DNA from: Cryptomeria japonica | Lineage: Eukaryota; Streptophyta; Pinopsida; Cupressales; Cupressaceae | Direction: 5' to 3' | DNA length: 64,000 bases | Assembly: GCF_030272615.1 (NCBI RefSeq) | Contig: NC_081407.1 | Coordinates: 265,670,574-265,734,573 of the forward strand | Shown here: positions 46,635 through 59,066 of the stretch, in pieces | How positions within the stretch are numbered: position 1 is the stretch's first letter | Layout of the letters: each line of letters starts with the position of its first letter | Made by a program: the position numbers and the translations under genes | Notes under the pieces: generated by a model | Databases searched by the model: none | Told to the model about the DNA's origin: nothing | What the model saw: only the letters and a program-made list of their open reading frames with translations

Positions 46635-48041
46635 TTAGAATAATGGCTTCTTGTCATCCCTCCCTAGACCTCGTCTATTGCCACATCATGCACTATTTTT
46701 AGGGAACAAATCAAAGGAAGATTTGTAAAGTACTGTCAATAATGGCCATTAAGAAATCAGGATATGAAAAAGGGTGGTGGCATGTGTTACTTCATTTGAT
46801 GCTAACATTTTTTGTAGAAAACATTAAAGATCGCTAAAGGAGGAAATTGTCATCATTTTTGCATGTATCAGAATAGTCTTGCCTCATGATGGTGAACTGC
46901 CATTTCATAACCCAGATTTGAATTGGTCAGAGAAAGAGCAGGAGGATATAGTTCAAAAGTTATAGTTTTTTGCATGGAAAGCACGAACTAATTTTAGTGA
47001 ATATAGGAGGGCCATCACCATATTAGATAAGATTGTAGAGAAAGCGGAAAAACCATGAACAATGTCTGCAAGATGAGCTAGCGGAAGGAAGAAAACTAAA
47101 AAATTAACTTCGGTAGAATGGTGGTCCAAGCTAGAAAAGGTCCTGTAATGCAGCCTGATGTCAACCTAGTGTAGGGACATATTCTTTTGAACTTGTTTGA
47201 CTTTTTCTGAGCTATTGTTTTTTATTGGGAAGAATTAGAAGATATCCTATTGATGCCGATCAAAGAAGAAGAGAAGGCAAACGAGATTGATAGACGAATT
47301 GCGGAGCAGAACCCTATATCTGATGATGGAGCCTGAGCCTGGTGATCTTATAGCCTTATCTGTTGTGAAGCAGTTTATATTTTGATTTTTCTCTATAGAA
47401 TTTATGTTTTGAAATGGTCATGTTCAAGAGCATTATCTTTAGTAACCATTTCTTGGAAACGGAAAAGACAGGAGGATAACAACTATAAATAGGTAGATTA
47501 GTTAATTTGAGAGGATCTTTTGGGAAAAATTTGTTTTTCTCATTAGAACAATTTTTTTTATGCATGTGATTATCTGCTATTTTAATATAAAAGAACCGTT
47601 GGCGGCCTTCATATATTTGTAATATTTGAATTATGGTATGTGAATGCTTTTCTATTCTTTGAAATGGATGTCAGTTGGTGAATTTATATTGAAGTGGTGG
47701 ATGATTTGAAATTTTAGTTACTGTGGAATATTATCTGTGAATAGCATTTCATAGTGGCTTTATATATGAAAATCTGAAAAATCCTAAAAAATAGTAGTTA
47801 CTATTGTGAATGCCTTTACAAAGCTTTTTGGTTAAAAGGTCTTTCCGTATTTTCTTTTTGGTTAAAAGCATATGAGTTGTTTACTTATTCATTAAAAATC
47901 GTTAGAAGGTAGTTGCCACCTTGTAAAATAAGCAGAGAATCAATCAGTTAGAAGTTTGTTAGACTACTTCAACTGTGGTTACATTTGTCATCTTTGTGGG
48001 CGTGAGAATATAGAGTTAGCTGACAAATCTGTTAACCAACA
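46635..48041 (+). repeat. 3' LTR of element B
   Basis: It is collinear with 43192-44588, with many substitutions and small indels. It includes an ATG (46643) opening the coding-like stretch MASCHPSLDLVYCHIMHYF before the shared TAG. Confidence 0.75.
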
Positions 48042-48584
48042 AGATTCTATGATAAAACAATGGAAATATATTTTAGCATCTACAATGTTAGTGAAGCACA
48101 AAAAAATTCTTTGCATGGTTGAAAATGATTGGGCATGCTATTGTCAAGTATCTTCATGTAATAAAAAGAAAAAATAAGCATCATTCATAGGGAAAAGTTT
48201 AAATGCCCTACTATTTTAAATGTTTTATTTATTGACCACATGCAATAATAAAGGGACGTAGTAGTTTATATGGTAATCTAATTTACTTAATTCTTGCAAG
48301 GTTACTCCTCCAAGGTGATCTTCAATATTTTACTATAACCATTTTGTATTTGTTTGAACATCATTCTCTATACTTACACACACCTTAGGTGGTGATATAC
48401 AATACATTGCACAAATAAATTTTCTATTTGCAATTTTTTTAAAAAATGAAATCAAATATTTGATATGAGCTATCAAATATCCACCTTGAGTTTTGAGAAT
48501 GTACACAAGCAGAATATTTGAAATTTGAAGATATTGATTGAAATTAGATTTGATTATGGAGCATATCAAAGCCCTATTGCCGTG

Positions 48585-49795
48585 CTCTAAGGGGAAGTGC
48601 TAGGTGAATCCCCCTACTTTCTTTGAGTAGTTAGGGTCTGAGGATGACATGAAAACTGAAATAGGGGACGTGGATGATTAGTCTACTGATGAGAACTAGG
48701 AAACATAGGCTAGTGATTCGTTTGATCATAAAAGAGACAACATTCCCCTCAGGGATGAGAAGGAAAAAATCATTAAAAGAAATAAGGTTGGGCTATCTTC
48801 ACATAGCTCTTTGGTCATGATTTGGAGGTTGAGCTGACTAAGAATCAAAATATTGAGATGGAGAATGAAATGTATATGGGATAGGGTTCTATGGAAGTTT
48901 TTCCTTCCCCTCCCTCTTCCAAGCAAGTGGATGATGCAATAGGAAATCTCCCCCCTTTCCTTGAGATTATGAAAAGACTCCCCCCTTCTTGGTGAAGAAT
49001 ATGAAGACCTTCAGGACTTACTGGGCATGACCAGAAATGCAATAGTTGATCAACTTCATATATCCAAATGTCTCTTTCTAGAAATGAACTAGGTTCATAT
49101 TAACATTTGATCCCTAAAGAGAAAAATGGTCACATTGGAAAAGTGTGGTAGTTATTCTACTTCTGAGATTGTGGAAGGTAATTATTATATGGTAGTTGAC
49201 AACAAGAAGATGCTTTCGATTCTTGAAAATGTGGCAAAGGATGTTAGTCTTGTGAAAATGATTATGAAGGCCACATTGGGGTGATTGAATTGAAAATGAA
49301 AAGGATTGATGACAACCTCACCAATCTTATGAATGAGCTACAAGACAATCCACAATAGTGTACAAAGTATAAAATTTATTGTGGATAAATGATAAAAAAT
49401 TCAAGCCTTTAAATCTAGGGATATAATACTATTATTGATCTTGAGAAGGTTGAAAAGGAAAGCAAGTTAGTGATGATAAAGGCCCTTTTACTCATACCCA
49501 AGGGAACCTTAAAAATTCTATGGAGTAGGCCAAGTATGAATTGCAAGATTTGAAGAACCTATCTCAAAATTTGGACTAGATTGAAGCCAAAGTTGCCCTG
49601 AAAAATCTTTTTTAATTTTTTGTTGTTTTGTGTTTCAAGCCTATTGTGCTTGTGACCTATTTTTTGTTTTTTGTTGTTGCTTGGCTATAGGTTGCTTGTG
49701 TGTATCCTATTGGTAGCTTTTTGTATTTAGGGTTTTGGGGCCCCTTTCAAAACCTGGTTTTCCCTTAATAAAAAATATTGGTCCATTTGTATTGG
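48585..49795 (+). mobile_element. LINE 3' fragment
   Basis: Decayed coding-like sequence (EDLQDLLGMTRNAIVDQLHI, then SEIVEGNYYMVVDNKKMLS) is followed by a T/G-rich 3' UTR. It ends CCTTAATAAAAAATA at about 49780, matching the tail at 40196-40270. The protein family of the coding-like part is not recognised. Confidence 0.5.
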
Positions 49796-50099
49796 ATATA
49801 AATTGTATTTTAAATAATAATGTTGTTTTTATCACAACAAATAGTTTTTTGTGTTTAATTATTGGTCCATTTGTGTTGGATATAAAAGTTAAAATAACAA
49901 ATATTTATGGTCACAAATAGATATTTGGTCCATTTAGGTTGCATATATTTTAAATAAAAAAATGATATTCTACTAATAACAAGTGATATATTTTTGTTCA
50001 ACTACTAAAATTTTTAGATTAAGTTTTGATTGAATCTTTGAAATGTTATTTTTAAAACACTTCACTCTAGACATGCTATATTCTAAAACTTAGCTAAGT

Positions 50100-50400
50100 G
50101 GATTTAGAACTGTGATAAAATGATTTAAAAACATCAATGCATTGTGGTAGTACTTCTCAACAGTTTCAAGTCATTAAAAAGATAGCAACATGTATGCAAA
50201 CAGGAGAACACACATTTGGTCATATTTAATAATCAATTGAAAAAAAAATACATTAAATATATGATAAAACGAGTAAAAATGTCATTGCATTGTGGGTGTA
50301 CTTCACAACACTTATCTAATCATTAAAAGGACGACATCTATCCAAACATCAAAATATACATTTGACCATATTTATTAATTAATTGAAAATAAAAACTATG
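50100..50400. repeat. partial tandem copies of the TLP 3' flank
   Basis: CATTGTGG(T/G)..GTACTTC(T/A)CAACA and ATTTGGTCATATTTAATAA words occur twice here, and once near 40275-40400 beyond TLP1. This shows that the locus duplication extended past the genes. Confidence 0.55.
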
Positions 50401-50568
50401 CAATATTCTTTATTTAAAATACTTTCTGATATCTAGATAGACAATATTTTTAAAAAGCCACTGTCCCTTCTGTTTGTAATCCAAGAGAATGGATACAGAG
50501 CAGTATACACTCGTATTTATGCTGCGAAGAACCACTATTATTGCTTGACACAGATACACACATAAAAT

Positions 50569-51711
50569 CTATTCGACTGCATAAAGACTTCCACTTGAAG
50601 TGGAGGTAGAATTAGAGTCTGAACCGCCATTACCGCAGAAAATAATTTTGTAATCGCTGCCGCCTGGGCAAGTGAAGGTGCTGGTGGGATCATCCTTGGC
50701 ATAGCTGTAGGCCAAGGGGCATTCTCGCTTGAAAAATTGAGAGTAGCCGGTAGGAGGGCAGTTATCGAGGAAGGATCCCGTGCAGCAGTATGCTGCCGTG
50801 TTGAAAGCAGCACACGCACTTCTGCACCCATCTACCACCCTTAATTCTCCGGGGCACTTGGAATTTATGTCGCTATTGCAGGCGATTCTCTTGCAGTTTG
50901 AGTTGGAAAGAATGACAGTCATGCGGAGGTTGAATCCATCGACGAGAGAGATGTCGTAGAAGTCCAGGTTCTGGTATTGATTGAGAGCATACTCAAACAG
51001 CGTTGAGGGAACGCCTCCCGATCCCTGGCAGTTTAGTAATCCTCCGCAGTCGCCAGTGTTGCATCTGCCTCGACCGTTCCAGTCGAAGGAGCAGCCGGTG
51101 CGGCCCCAGAACCTTCCCTGTGCTCCAGCCGGCACATTCACCCGCCATGACTGTCCCCTCTGTAGCTCTCTTCCTCCCCCGAACGGAGTCCCTGCCGCCC
51201 ACACCGTGTAAGGGCACTGGTTTTCTATGTCGAAGTTCACACCTTCCACTCCTGCACATCCAAATAATGAGAACTGTTAAGAGGGTGTTGCTGAAATTGA
51301 ATGGCTCAAAATAAATAAATGATAATAGGTTTCCACAATTTATCAGTTTGGATTTGATTGCGCGATTATATTTGAATTAATGTTTTGATCACATTTTATG
51401 ATCTATATACAGAGTTTAAGATGAATTACTGTCTTTAAACTCTCTAATATTCTGATAAATGGATCATGAAATCTGATGAAAAATGTAGATGCAAATCATG
51501 TACTTATACAATATTCTTCAATATTGCTCTAACATAATCTGAAATGTTATACAAAATATCCACACAATCTCAAAAACAGCAACTATAAATAAAAAACATT
51601 AGATGTTAATTGCATAGAATTTGGTACTAAAGATTTTGGGTTGAGTTGCATACCTGTATAGAGTGATACCGCCATTGTTGTGAGCAAAACCCACAATATT
51701 GACCGCGCCAT
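50569..51711 (-). CDS. thaumatin-like protein (PR-5 family), TLP2
   Basis: Paralogue of TLP1 with identical structure. Exon 1 is 51711-51654 and exon 2 is 51251-50569, with a phase-1 GT...AG intron of 402 bp. The precursor is 246 residues; its signal peptide is two codons shorter (ends VSLYTG). In the 226-residue second-exon part I count 12 differences from TLP1, among them I27R, R44Q, G57W, L85F and Q211D (exon-2 numbering). All 16 cysteines, the [10 protein letters not shown] signature and the cleft residues are kept, so the fold should be intact. Three changes alter charge on the N-terminal half, which could shift isoelectric point or binding. A full-length LINE sits about 0.9 kb upstream of the ATG. 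Function is inferred from family, as for TLP1. Confidence 0.93.
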
Positions 51712-51776
51712 TTCAATTGCAAAGTGGTGTGATATGGAAAATATCAGTTGTGTCTATGAACTATTAATGTAGGAAC

Positions 51777-51786
51777 TATATATAAA
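51777..51786 (-). promoter_or_regulatory. TATA box of TLP2
   Basis: TTTATATATA on the minus strand, about 66 bp upstream of the ATG, embedded in flank that matches TLP1 (TTTACGAT.GTTGG). Confidence 0.7.
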
Positions 51787-52456
51787 AATTTACGATGATT
51801 GGAAAGAGACACGCAAGTCAGAGATGCCTAGAAAATTAAGTGAGGCAGCTAGCAGTGGGCCTCCGTACTGTCTATCCATTAACAGATGAGAATGCACAAT
51901 TTTTACTTTATTCATTAATTATTATAAAATTCAGATATAACGAATTTTTTAATATTCAACTATTTAATAAATACTGTTGAATGTGCAGCATAATGATTTC
52001 CGGAAACACTGCCTTTACTTTTGGGATATATTTTTTTTCGTCTCGTGTTATTGACTGGACTCTTCTCCGAGACGCCCTGCAATAATTTCAATAGAAAACC
52101 ATTAAAGCTAAAGGCAAGTTGAATTTTGTAATCAATGGCGTGCACGTCACTGTCTTGAAATCATTGTTTCGTCAGTGACATTTAATCATGTGACGCCCAG
52201 ACGGGGATTCACATATTTTGTGGGCAACGACAAAACAGAAGTATCTGTCTAAATTTATGAGGTAAATACTTACAATATTGAATGAATTCAATGCATTTAT
52301 TGCTAAACGTAAAGTACTCAGATATGTTTATTTAGGTGATAATATAAAAAGAGGGATTACGTAACAAGATAAGAACAAGGAAAATTGTGGGTCCCAATGA
52401 AAAAATTACCACAATGCTTTGTGATCTTCATATTACATCTTATCAAGTAATCTAAA

Positions 52457-52573
52457 CTTTCTAACTGATAAATAACTTTAATAATTATTCTAAATAATAA
52501 TAATATAATATTATATTTTTCAACTGAAAAATAACTTTAATAATTATTCTAAATAATAATAATATAATATTAT
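52457..52573. repeat. AT-rich tandem duplication at the LINE target
   Basis: A unit of about 58 bp containing AACTTTAATAATTATTCTAA and AATAATAATATAATATTAT occurs twice. The LINE inserted at its right edge. Confidence 0.75.
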
Positions 52574-52705
52574 AATAATATTAATATTATATTTTTCACT
52601 CAGTGATGGAGTGGATTCAGAAAAACTAGAGAATTCAGAGATTTCAGAGGACCCATAGAAATCAGAGGAATCAGAGTAACATCAGTTTTAAGAGGAGTGA
52701 CTAGA

Positions 52706-54855
52706 AATGGAACTGGGCAGGCCTTCCTCCGCACTCGACACGGCTAGTGCTCCTCCTTCAGTTGTAGCTTTGGTGGGCCTTGGCGAGCAAAGAACAAAAT
52801 CTTTGGGAAAACAAGAAGACTAAAGAACAAAACTACAGTAGTTTGAAATCGCAGAACCATGGAAAGCCTCAAAATGTTGGCTTTTCTCGACACCCAAGGC
52901 CCTTCCCTTCCCAGAATTATGTTTCTTCAAAGTTCCCTAGATTAGATTCTTGGGCAAGCAAAGTGGCAACATGTCCAAATATCATTCCTCTTCAAACTAG
53001 GAAGTCCAACTTTGCTCCATCCAAAGAGGCCCTTCCCTTTAAAAATCTGGCTCATTCTCAGCGCCTTCATTCCCACTTCAAGGCTCCCATAGATCTAGCT
53101 AGTTACAAAGATCATAGGGTTTTGGGTTTAAGAAATTCCTTCCCTCCTTGGCAAGTCTCTCCTTTCGATCATAAGCACCAAAAATGGAATAGGAAAGGCA
53201 TGGGGAGTAAGCTTTTTGTCCTTCCTTTGGATTCTCTAAATCCAACAATTTCTCGCCTTAAGGAGAATGCCCTTTTTGCTCAATGGTGTGGCTTCCAAGG
53301 AGATAGCCAAGAAATTCTTGGTGGACCTCATCTTTCCTAGGAATGATCTCAATTAGACCATTGCAGAATGATTTTTTCCTTTTAGAGTGTGCGGACTCTA
53401 CACTGAAAGATGCCATCATTAATGGTAGCCCTCTCTTTTTTCAAGGTTTGACCTTCCATTTCCTAGATTGGAAACCAAGCTTCGACCTGATGAATCACAA
53501 ATTTCAGAAATCTCCAGTATGGCTTTCTCTAGTTGGTCTTCCATCTGAGTTTTGGTGTTCGGAGACCCTTTTGAAGATAGGAGATGCTTTAGGATCTCTA
53601 ATGGATATTGAGGAGGACTTCTTAAATTGACTCAAGGGGGATGTGGCTAACATCTATGTGGAGATAGATTTAAAACAAGGATTTTACAACGAATTAGAGA
53701 TAATCTCAGAGGTGGGTAGATGGAAGTAGATAGTTCAGAGATTGGGAAAGGAGACTCCTGGTAAATGCATTCTTAGAAATCAAATTATTCGTAACTGCTT
53801 TATGGCTGCAACTAGAGGTGCAATCTCTCCCCTTCAAAGAGTTGTTGTTCCAAAAAAAAATGAAATGAATCCTCATAGGGAGAACAAGGGATTGGCGTCT
53901 CCAATAGAACCCCATGTAATAGAAGCTATTCTAAAAAATGATGAAGTGAACCTTCAGATGGAGAACAGGGGATTGGCGTCTCCAACATATGCGCCTGTTC
54001 CTGCAGCCTCATGCTATATTCAAAATCCAAGGCACTCTTGGCTCTCAGATGATATGATTGCAAACCTAAAATCTCAGTCTCCTCTAGGTTCAGGTTCTCC
54101 CTCTTCTCCCCTCCATCCTCCATCCCTTCCCCTGCTCATCCTGTCCCTGATAGTTAAGATCCAATCCAACAAGACTTTTAGGAGTCTGTTTGGTCAAAAG
54201 AAAACGCCTTCTCTAATTAGGGATGCCTTTAATATATTTTCTTAGAATCCCAGAAAGGTTTCAAAAAGAAAGAACAAAGTTAAGCGAAAGCGAGTAGGGG
54301 GTGCTCCAGTTTTAATAGAATAAAAAAAGGTAAACTTATGCCTCTAGCTAACATTCTACAGGAGGAGGATGTTATTGCTAAAGACATAAAAGCAGACATG
54401 GAGGTTGAAGATGGTCTCTATCTCTCAGATGGAAAGGCGACTCTAGTTAAAATCCAAACCAAATTGCCTCTTAGCCCTCTTCCTCCCCCCTCGGAGATCC
54501 CCTCAAAGGACCTTCTTGATTGCCCGGCTTCATTGATGCCACATGATTTGGATATGCCCCTGGATCAAAAGACTCAAAGACTTCTTCAGGTTATATGATT
54601 GATGACGAGGATATGGATTCGGTCTTGGACACTCCCTTAGCTATAATGTATTCAAAGATCAAGGAGAAAAGAAAACTGGGTTTGAACCAGTTCTTAGAAG
54701 GAAAGGGGAAAGTTGATTTCGGCTCTTCCCCTCCCAAGAAGGGTTGTAGATCTTTGAATGAAGTAAGAATTCAAGAAGAGGCAACGGAGAACCAATCCAA
54801 AATCACAGACCTTTGGAAAGCAGGGAAGGGAAACTCCCTTCGTGAACAACAATGA
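52706..54855 (+). pseudogene. LINE ORF1 (DUF4283-type RNA-binding protein), frameshifted
   Basis: The first ATG in the right region is at 52706 (MELGRPSSALDTASAPP). The frame changes near 52800 and again near 53340, 54300 and 54595. The segment 53343-53630 (NDFFLLECADSTLKDAII ... VWLSLVGLPSEFWCSETLL) is a good match to the DUF4283 domain of plant LINE ORF1 proteins, which bind element RNA. The rest is Ser/Pro/Lys-rich linker, including two copies of a MENRGLAS-type repeat near 53880 and 53960. The ORF ends REQQ and a TGA at 54853-54855, overlapping the ORF2 ATG as ATGA. Confidence 0.75.
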
Positions 54856-57800
54856 AAATCCTTTCTTGGAATGTTAGGGGTCTCAACGCACATAACAAAC
54901 AAAGGGTGATCAAGAGAAGGATTCTTTTGGTCAGCGTAGATGTTACCCTCCTTCAAGAAACTAAGTTAGATTACCAGCAAGCTGTTTCCTTTGGTTTGGG
55001 AATTAGCTCCCTCTTTCAAGCCTCTTTTCAATCAACAGTTGCTTCAAAAGGGGCCTCTGGGGGTCTAATGATAATCTAGAAGCCTTCTCAAGTTCATGTG
55101 GAAGGTGTTGCTTCTGAAAAAAATACAAAAATTGGTTTCTAGTAAAGATCACTCACCTTCAAACAAATACTTCCTTTTTTATCATCAACACTTATGGACC
55201 AACGTCTCCTCAAAACAAGTGGCTCCTCTGGCTATCCCTTGATGGGGTCATATCCCAACTTTCAGATCAACAAATCATCATAGGAGGTGATTTCAATGCT
55301 ATCAGGTATGCGTCAGACAAAAGGGGAGGCATTATCAAGTTAGGCAGATCTCAACAAGATTTTAATGATTAGATAGATAGGAATGGGTTATTAGATATTG
55401 ACTCAGGGGATTATTTTACATGGACAAATAGGAGAAAAGGTTTTAGTAACATCTCAGAGAAAATTGATAGATTTTTCTAGTTGGGGGATCTCAGATCTTT
55501 TCCCTTCTTCTTTGAGTGTTCGGTTCTTGCATGTTCAGGATCTGACCATTTCCCCATTATGCTTTCCCTTCAAGGTGTTCCTGACACCTCCAAATCTCCT
55601 TTTAGATTTGAGAATATGTGGATGAAAGATCCAAATTTTCTAACTTTGATAGAAGACTGGTGGAAAGAAGAAACATTTGAAGGCTCCAAACTTTATTGCT
55701 TCATTATAAAGTTAAAATATTTAAAATAGAAGCTGTTGCAATGGAATTCTCAACATTTTAAAAACATCTTTTCCTCCAAAAAATCTTTAGAAGAGAGGTT
55801 GGCTGTTCTAAATGCTAAAATTATTTTTGAGGGCATGGATCAAGACTCCTTTGAACAAGAAAAGAGTTTTCTCACAGATTATGAGGATATCCTATCTAAA
55901 GAAGAAATTTTTTGGAAGCAGAAGTCTAGAGAAAATTGGCTCCGGATGGGCGACACGAATACTAATTTCTTCCATAATGTGACAAAGATTCGCAAGAGAA
56001 AGAATAGGATTTCAAAACTGGATTTGAATTAGAACCAAACTATAAAGATCCTGAAGAGATTAAGAGAGAAATAAGTTCATGTTACTCTACTCTACTAAAC
56101 AATGCAAAAGGTTCTCACCTTATAGAGAAGGGAAATTTCTTGGCCTTGATTCTAAAGATCATCTCAGATGAACAAAATCAGAAGTTAAATGAGAAATTTT
56201 CACTGGAAGAAGTAACTCAAGCTCTTAATCAGCTTCCTTCTGGAAAGGTTCCTAGCCTAGATGGATTTCCTACTGACTTCCTCAAGAAATGCTGACATAT
56301 TTTGGGACAAGATTGTTGAGGCTTTGGAGTTTGCAAGAAGATCAGACAACTTGCTCAAAGAAATCAACAATACGTTTATAGCCCTTATACCAAAAAAGGA
56401 GAAAGCTTCTAAACTAGGGGACTTCAGGCCTATCTCACTCTACAACACAGTTTACAAAATCCTCTCAAAAGTCATGACAAACAAAATGAAGCCCCTTATG
56501 GATTGCATTATATCAGATGAACATACTGGATTCGTCCCTATCCGCTCAATTCTTGATGGTGTCATTGTGGCCCAAGAAGCTATCCACACTCTTCAAAATA
56601 TGAAGAGACCAAGTATGATAATCAAATTAGATATTTCTAAAGCTTATGATAATGTGGATTGGCGCTTCTTATGCAAAATAATGCAGGCTTTTGGTTTTGA
56701 CAAAAAATGGATCAACTAAGTTTTTGAATGCATTTCTATGCCCAAATTTTCAATCTTGATAAATGGGAAGCCAACAGGTTTATTTTCCTCCTCAAGGGGC
56801 ATCCGACAAGGAGATCCTATCTTTCCATTTCTCTACATTATCATGGCGGAAGCTCTAGGGAGGGCCATTAAATCAAAACAATCTAACAACCTTTTGTAAG
56901 GTGTCACAGTAACCACAAATTTTGTTGTCACACACCAACAATTTGCAGATGATAACCTTTTATTGGGTGTAGCAAAAGTCAAGGAAACAATTCAACTAAA
57001 AATGCTTTTGGAATCCTTTGGGAAGGCTTCAGGACAAATCAACAGCAAAGAAAAATCAAAAGTTTTCTTCTCCACCCCTCCCCCCTATAGGTTAAGATCC
57101 AAAGAATTTTGAATTGCAGAGCAAGCATCCTCCCATTTATACATCTGGGCATTCCAATTGATAGAGAATTGAGGAACACTAAGCTTTGGGGCCCTCTAAA
57201 GCTAAAGATGGATCAAAATATAACTCCTGGAAAGGGAAATGGCTTTCATGGGCTGGTAGATTAGTAATGCTCCAAGCAGTTATTTTGGCCCTTCTCATCT
57301 ACCTTTTATCCTTCTTATCCCTAACTACTGGTGCATATTCCTTCATCATCAAGAAGATGAGAAACTTGTTTTGGCCAAATATTGAAGAAAAACAAAAAAT
57401 TGCCCTAATTGCATGGGATAAAATCATCAAACCTAAATCTTTGGGGGGTCTAGGAATCAAAGACCTTAAATTGCAGAACAAAGCCTTAGGAGCTAAACTA
57501 GTTTGGAAGTTCATTAAAGTCCCCAAAGCAACATGGGTTAGGATGATGGAAACTAAATATCTAATAGATGGGGATCCTCAGAACCTCCTTAGAGCTAATT
57601 TTCATCCAAAGGGTTCTAGAACTTGGAATTTCATTGTCTCTTGTAGAAAATTAATTGCATATTCCTTGTTTTGGGATATACACGATGGTTCCTCTAGCCT
57701 CTTCTGGGAAGACTCATGGGGAGGATACCCAAGCATTGAAAGTTCTCTTAACATTCAAACATCTAAGCACTGGCTTAAACAACACTGGGGATCCCGAGTT

Positions 57801-59066
57801 AGAGACTATATGGTTTTGGAAAGGACATCTAACATGAAAGGATGGAGCTAGAAGCCCATGGAAGGATTGCCTATTCCAATTGCTGAAATCAAACAACTTT
57901 TAGATCTTATAAGAGTAATAAATATTAATCATAGAAGAGGGAAAGATACTCTTATTTGGGCTTTCTCGAAAATAGGTCAATATAATGCTAAAGATGGCTA
58001 CAATGTTCTAGTTAACTTTGGGAATCAAAGGAACATGATATTCCAATTAGGCTCTTTTGGAGCAGTAAGATCATCCCAAAAGAAGGAATCTTTGCATGGT
58101 TGGCCTTCAAAAATAGGATTCTTATTGCAGAAAGGTTTACTAAAATGGGCTATGAAGGGCCTTCGAGATGCATCTTGTGCAAAGCCCATGCAGAGACAGT
58201 TGATCACCTTCTCTTGAATTTCCCCTTTGCCTCAAAATGTTGGCGATTACTTTGTGCAAAATTGGGGTGGATATTAGCCCTTCCTAATGATATAGTCTCT
58301 CTTTTTCAATTTTGGCTTCTTACTTCTAAGGAAAGCACTTTAAGCCAGATTTTGAAAATTTCTCCGGCCTGCCTTGTTTGGGAAATTTGGAAAGAAAGGA
58401 ATCAAAGGCTTTTTGACAATAAAGCAAGGAGATTTGAATTAGTTTTAATCTCAATTGAAACCCCAATTGCTAAGACAGTAAATTGCGAACTAGCTTTCTC
58501 AACGGATTCTTCCAAATATTTTTCTTCTTGGGATGATAGTATAAGAAATAACTGACAAGAAATAAAGATTCCTCCTTCATTTGGGCAAAAACCTAATTCT
58601 TGAAAGGAAGCTATATGGTCTCCTCCTAAGCAGGGATGGTTCAAACTAAACTTTGATGGAGTCTCCAAAGGTAACCTAGGTCCTTCAGGTATAGGATATG
58701 TGGTTAGAGATAATTCAAGGTCAATTATTGGAAAAATGGCCAAGCCAATGCCACAAGATACCAATAATATAGAAGAATTCAAATCTTTTCTATTAGGCCT
58801 ACTGGATTGTCTCAATCATGGGTTGAAACATCATAGTGGAGGGAGACTCAGAGATAGCAATCAATGCAGTCAAATTGAAGAAAACCCCAAATTGGTGGCT
58901 ATAGGCAATTCTGGATAGCATAATCAACAATCTGGCTATATTATAGCTATGCAAGGTTAAACATATCTATACAGAAGTGAATACAGAGGCAAATGCCCTC
59001 TCAAAATATGCAGCAGAAGACATTTATTTTCACTGGTGGGAGCTAGGAGGCAATCACCAGGGATAA
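54852..59066 (+). pseudogene. LINE ORF2: endonuclease, reverse transcriptase, RNase H, inactivated
   Basis: The AP-type endonuclease starts MKILSWNVRGLN with the catalytic Asn and has LLQETKL (Glu), IIGGDFNAI and SDHFPI (His) by 55560. Reverse transcriptase has IALIPKKEKA...DFRPISLYN, LDISKAYDNVDW (motif A), RGIRQGDPIFPFLY (motif B) and QQFADDNLL (motif C), ending about 57000. The thumb/C-terminal part runs to 57850. A zinc-finger-like region lies near 58100-58260 (FTKMGYEGPSRCILCKAHAE). Plant-type RNase H runs 58636-59066 (KLNFDGVSKGN, EGDSEIAI, TEANALS). The last motif has Asn where the family usually has the catalytic Asp (ADAL). In-frame stops include 55077 and 56717, with frame changes near 55080, 57100, 58000 and 58830. 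Confidence 0.88.

Larger units (their letters stand above)
43192..48041 (+). mobile_element. non-autonomous LTR element B, tRNA-Arg primed
   Basis: Direct repeats at about 43192-44588 and 46635-48041 both end TTAACCAACA. They flank about 2 kb of internal sequence with a tRNA-Arg primer site and a decayed acidic ORF. No pol is present. The start of the repeats is fuzzy, since no clean TG is seen in the first copy. AGATT after the second copy could pair with CGATT before the first as a decayed target duplication. It shares its 3' LTR wording (TGGTTAAAAGCATA) and primer site with element A. Confidence 0.75.
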
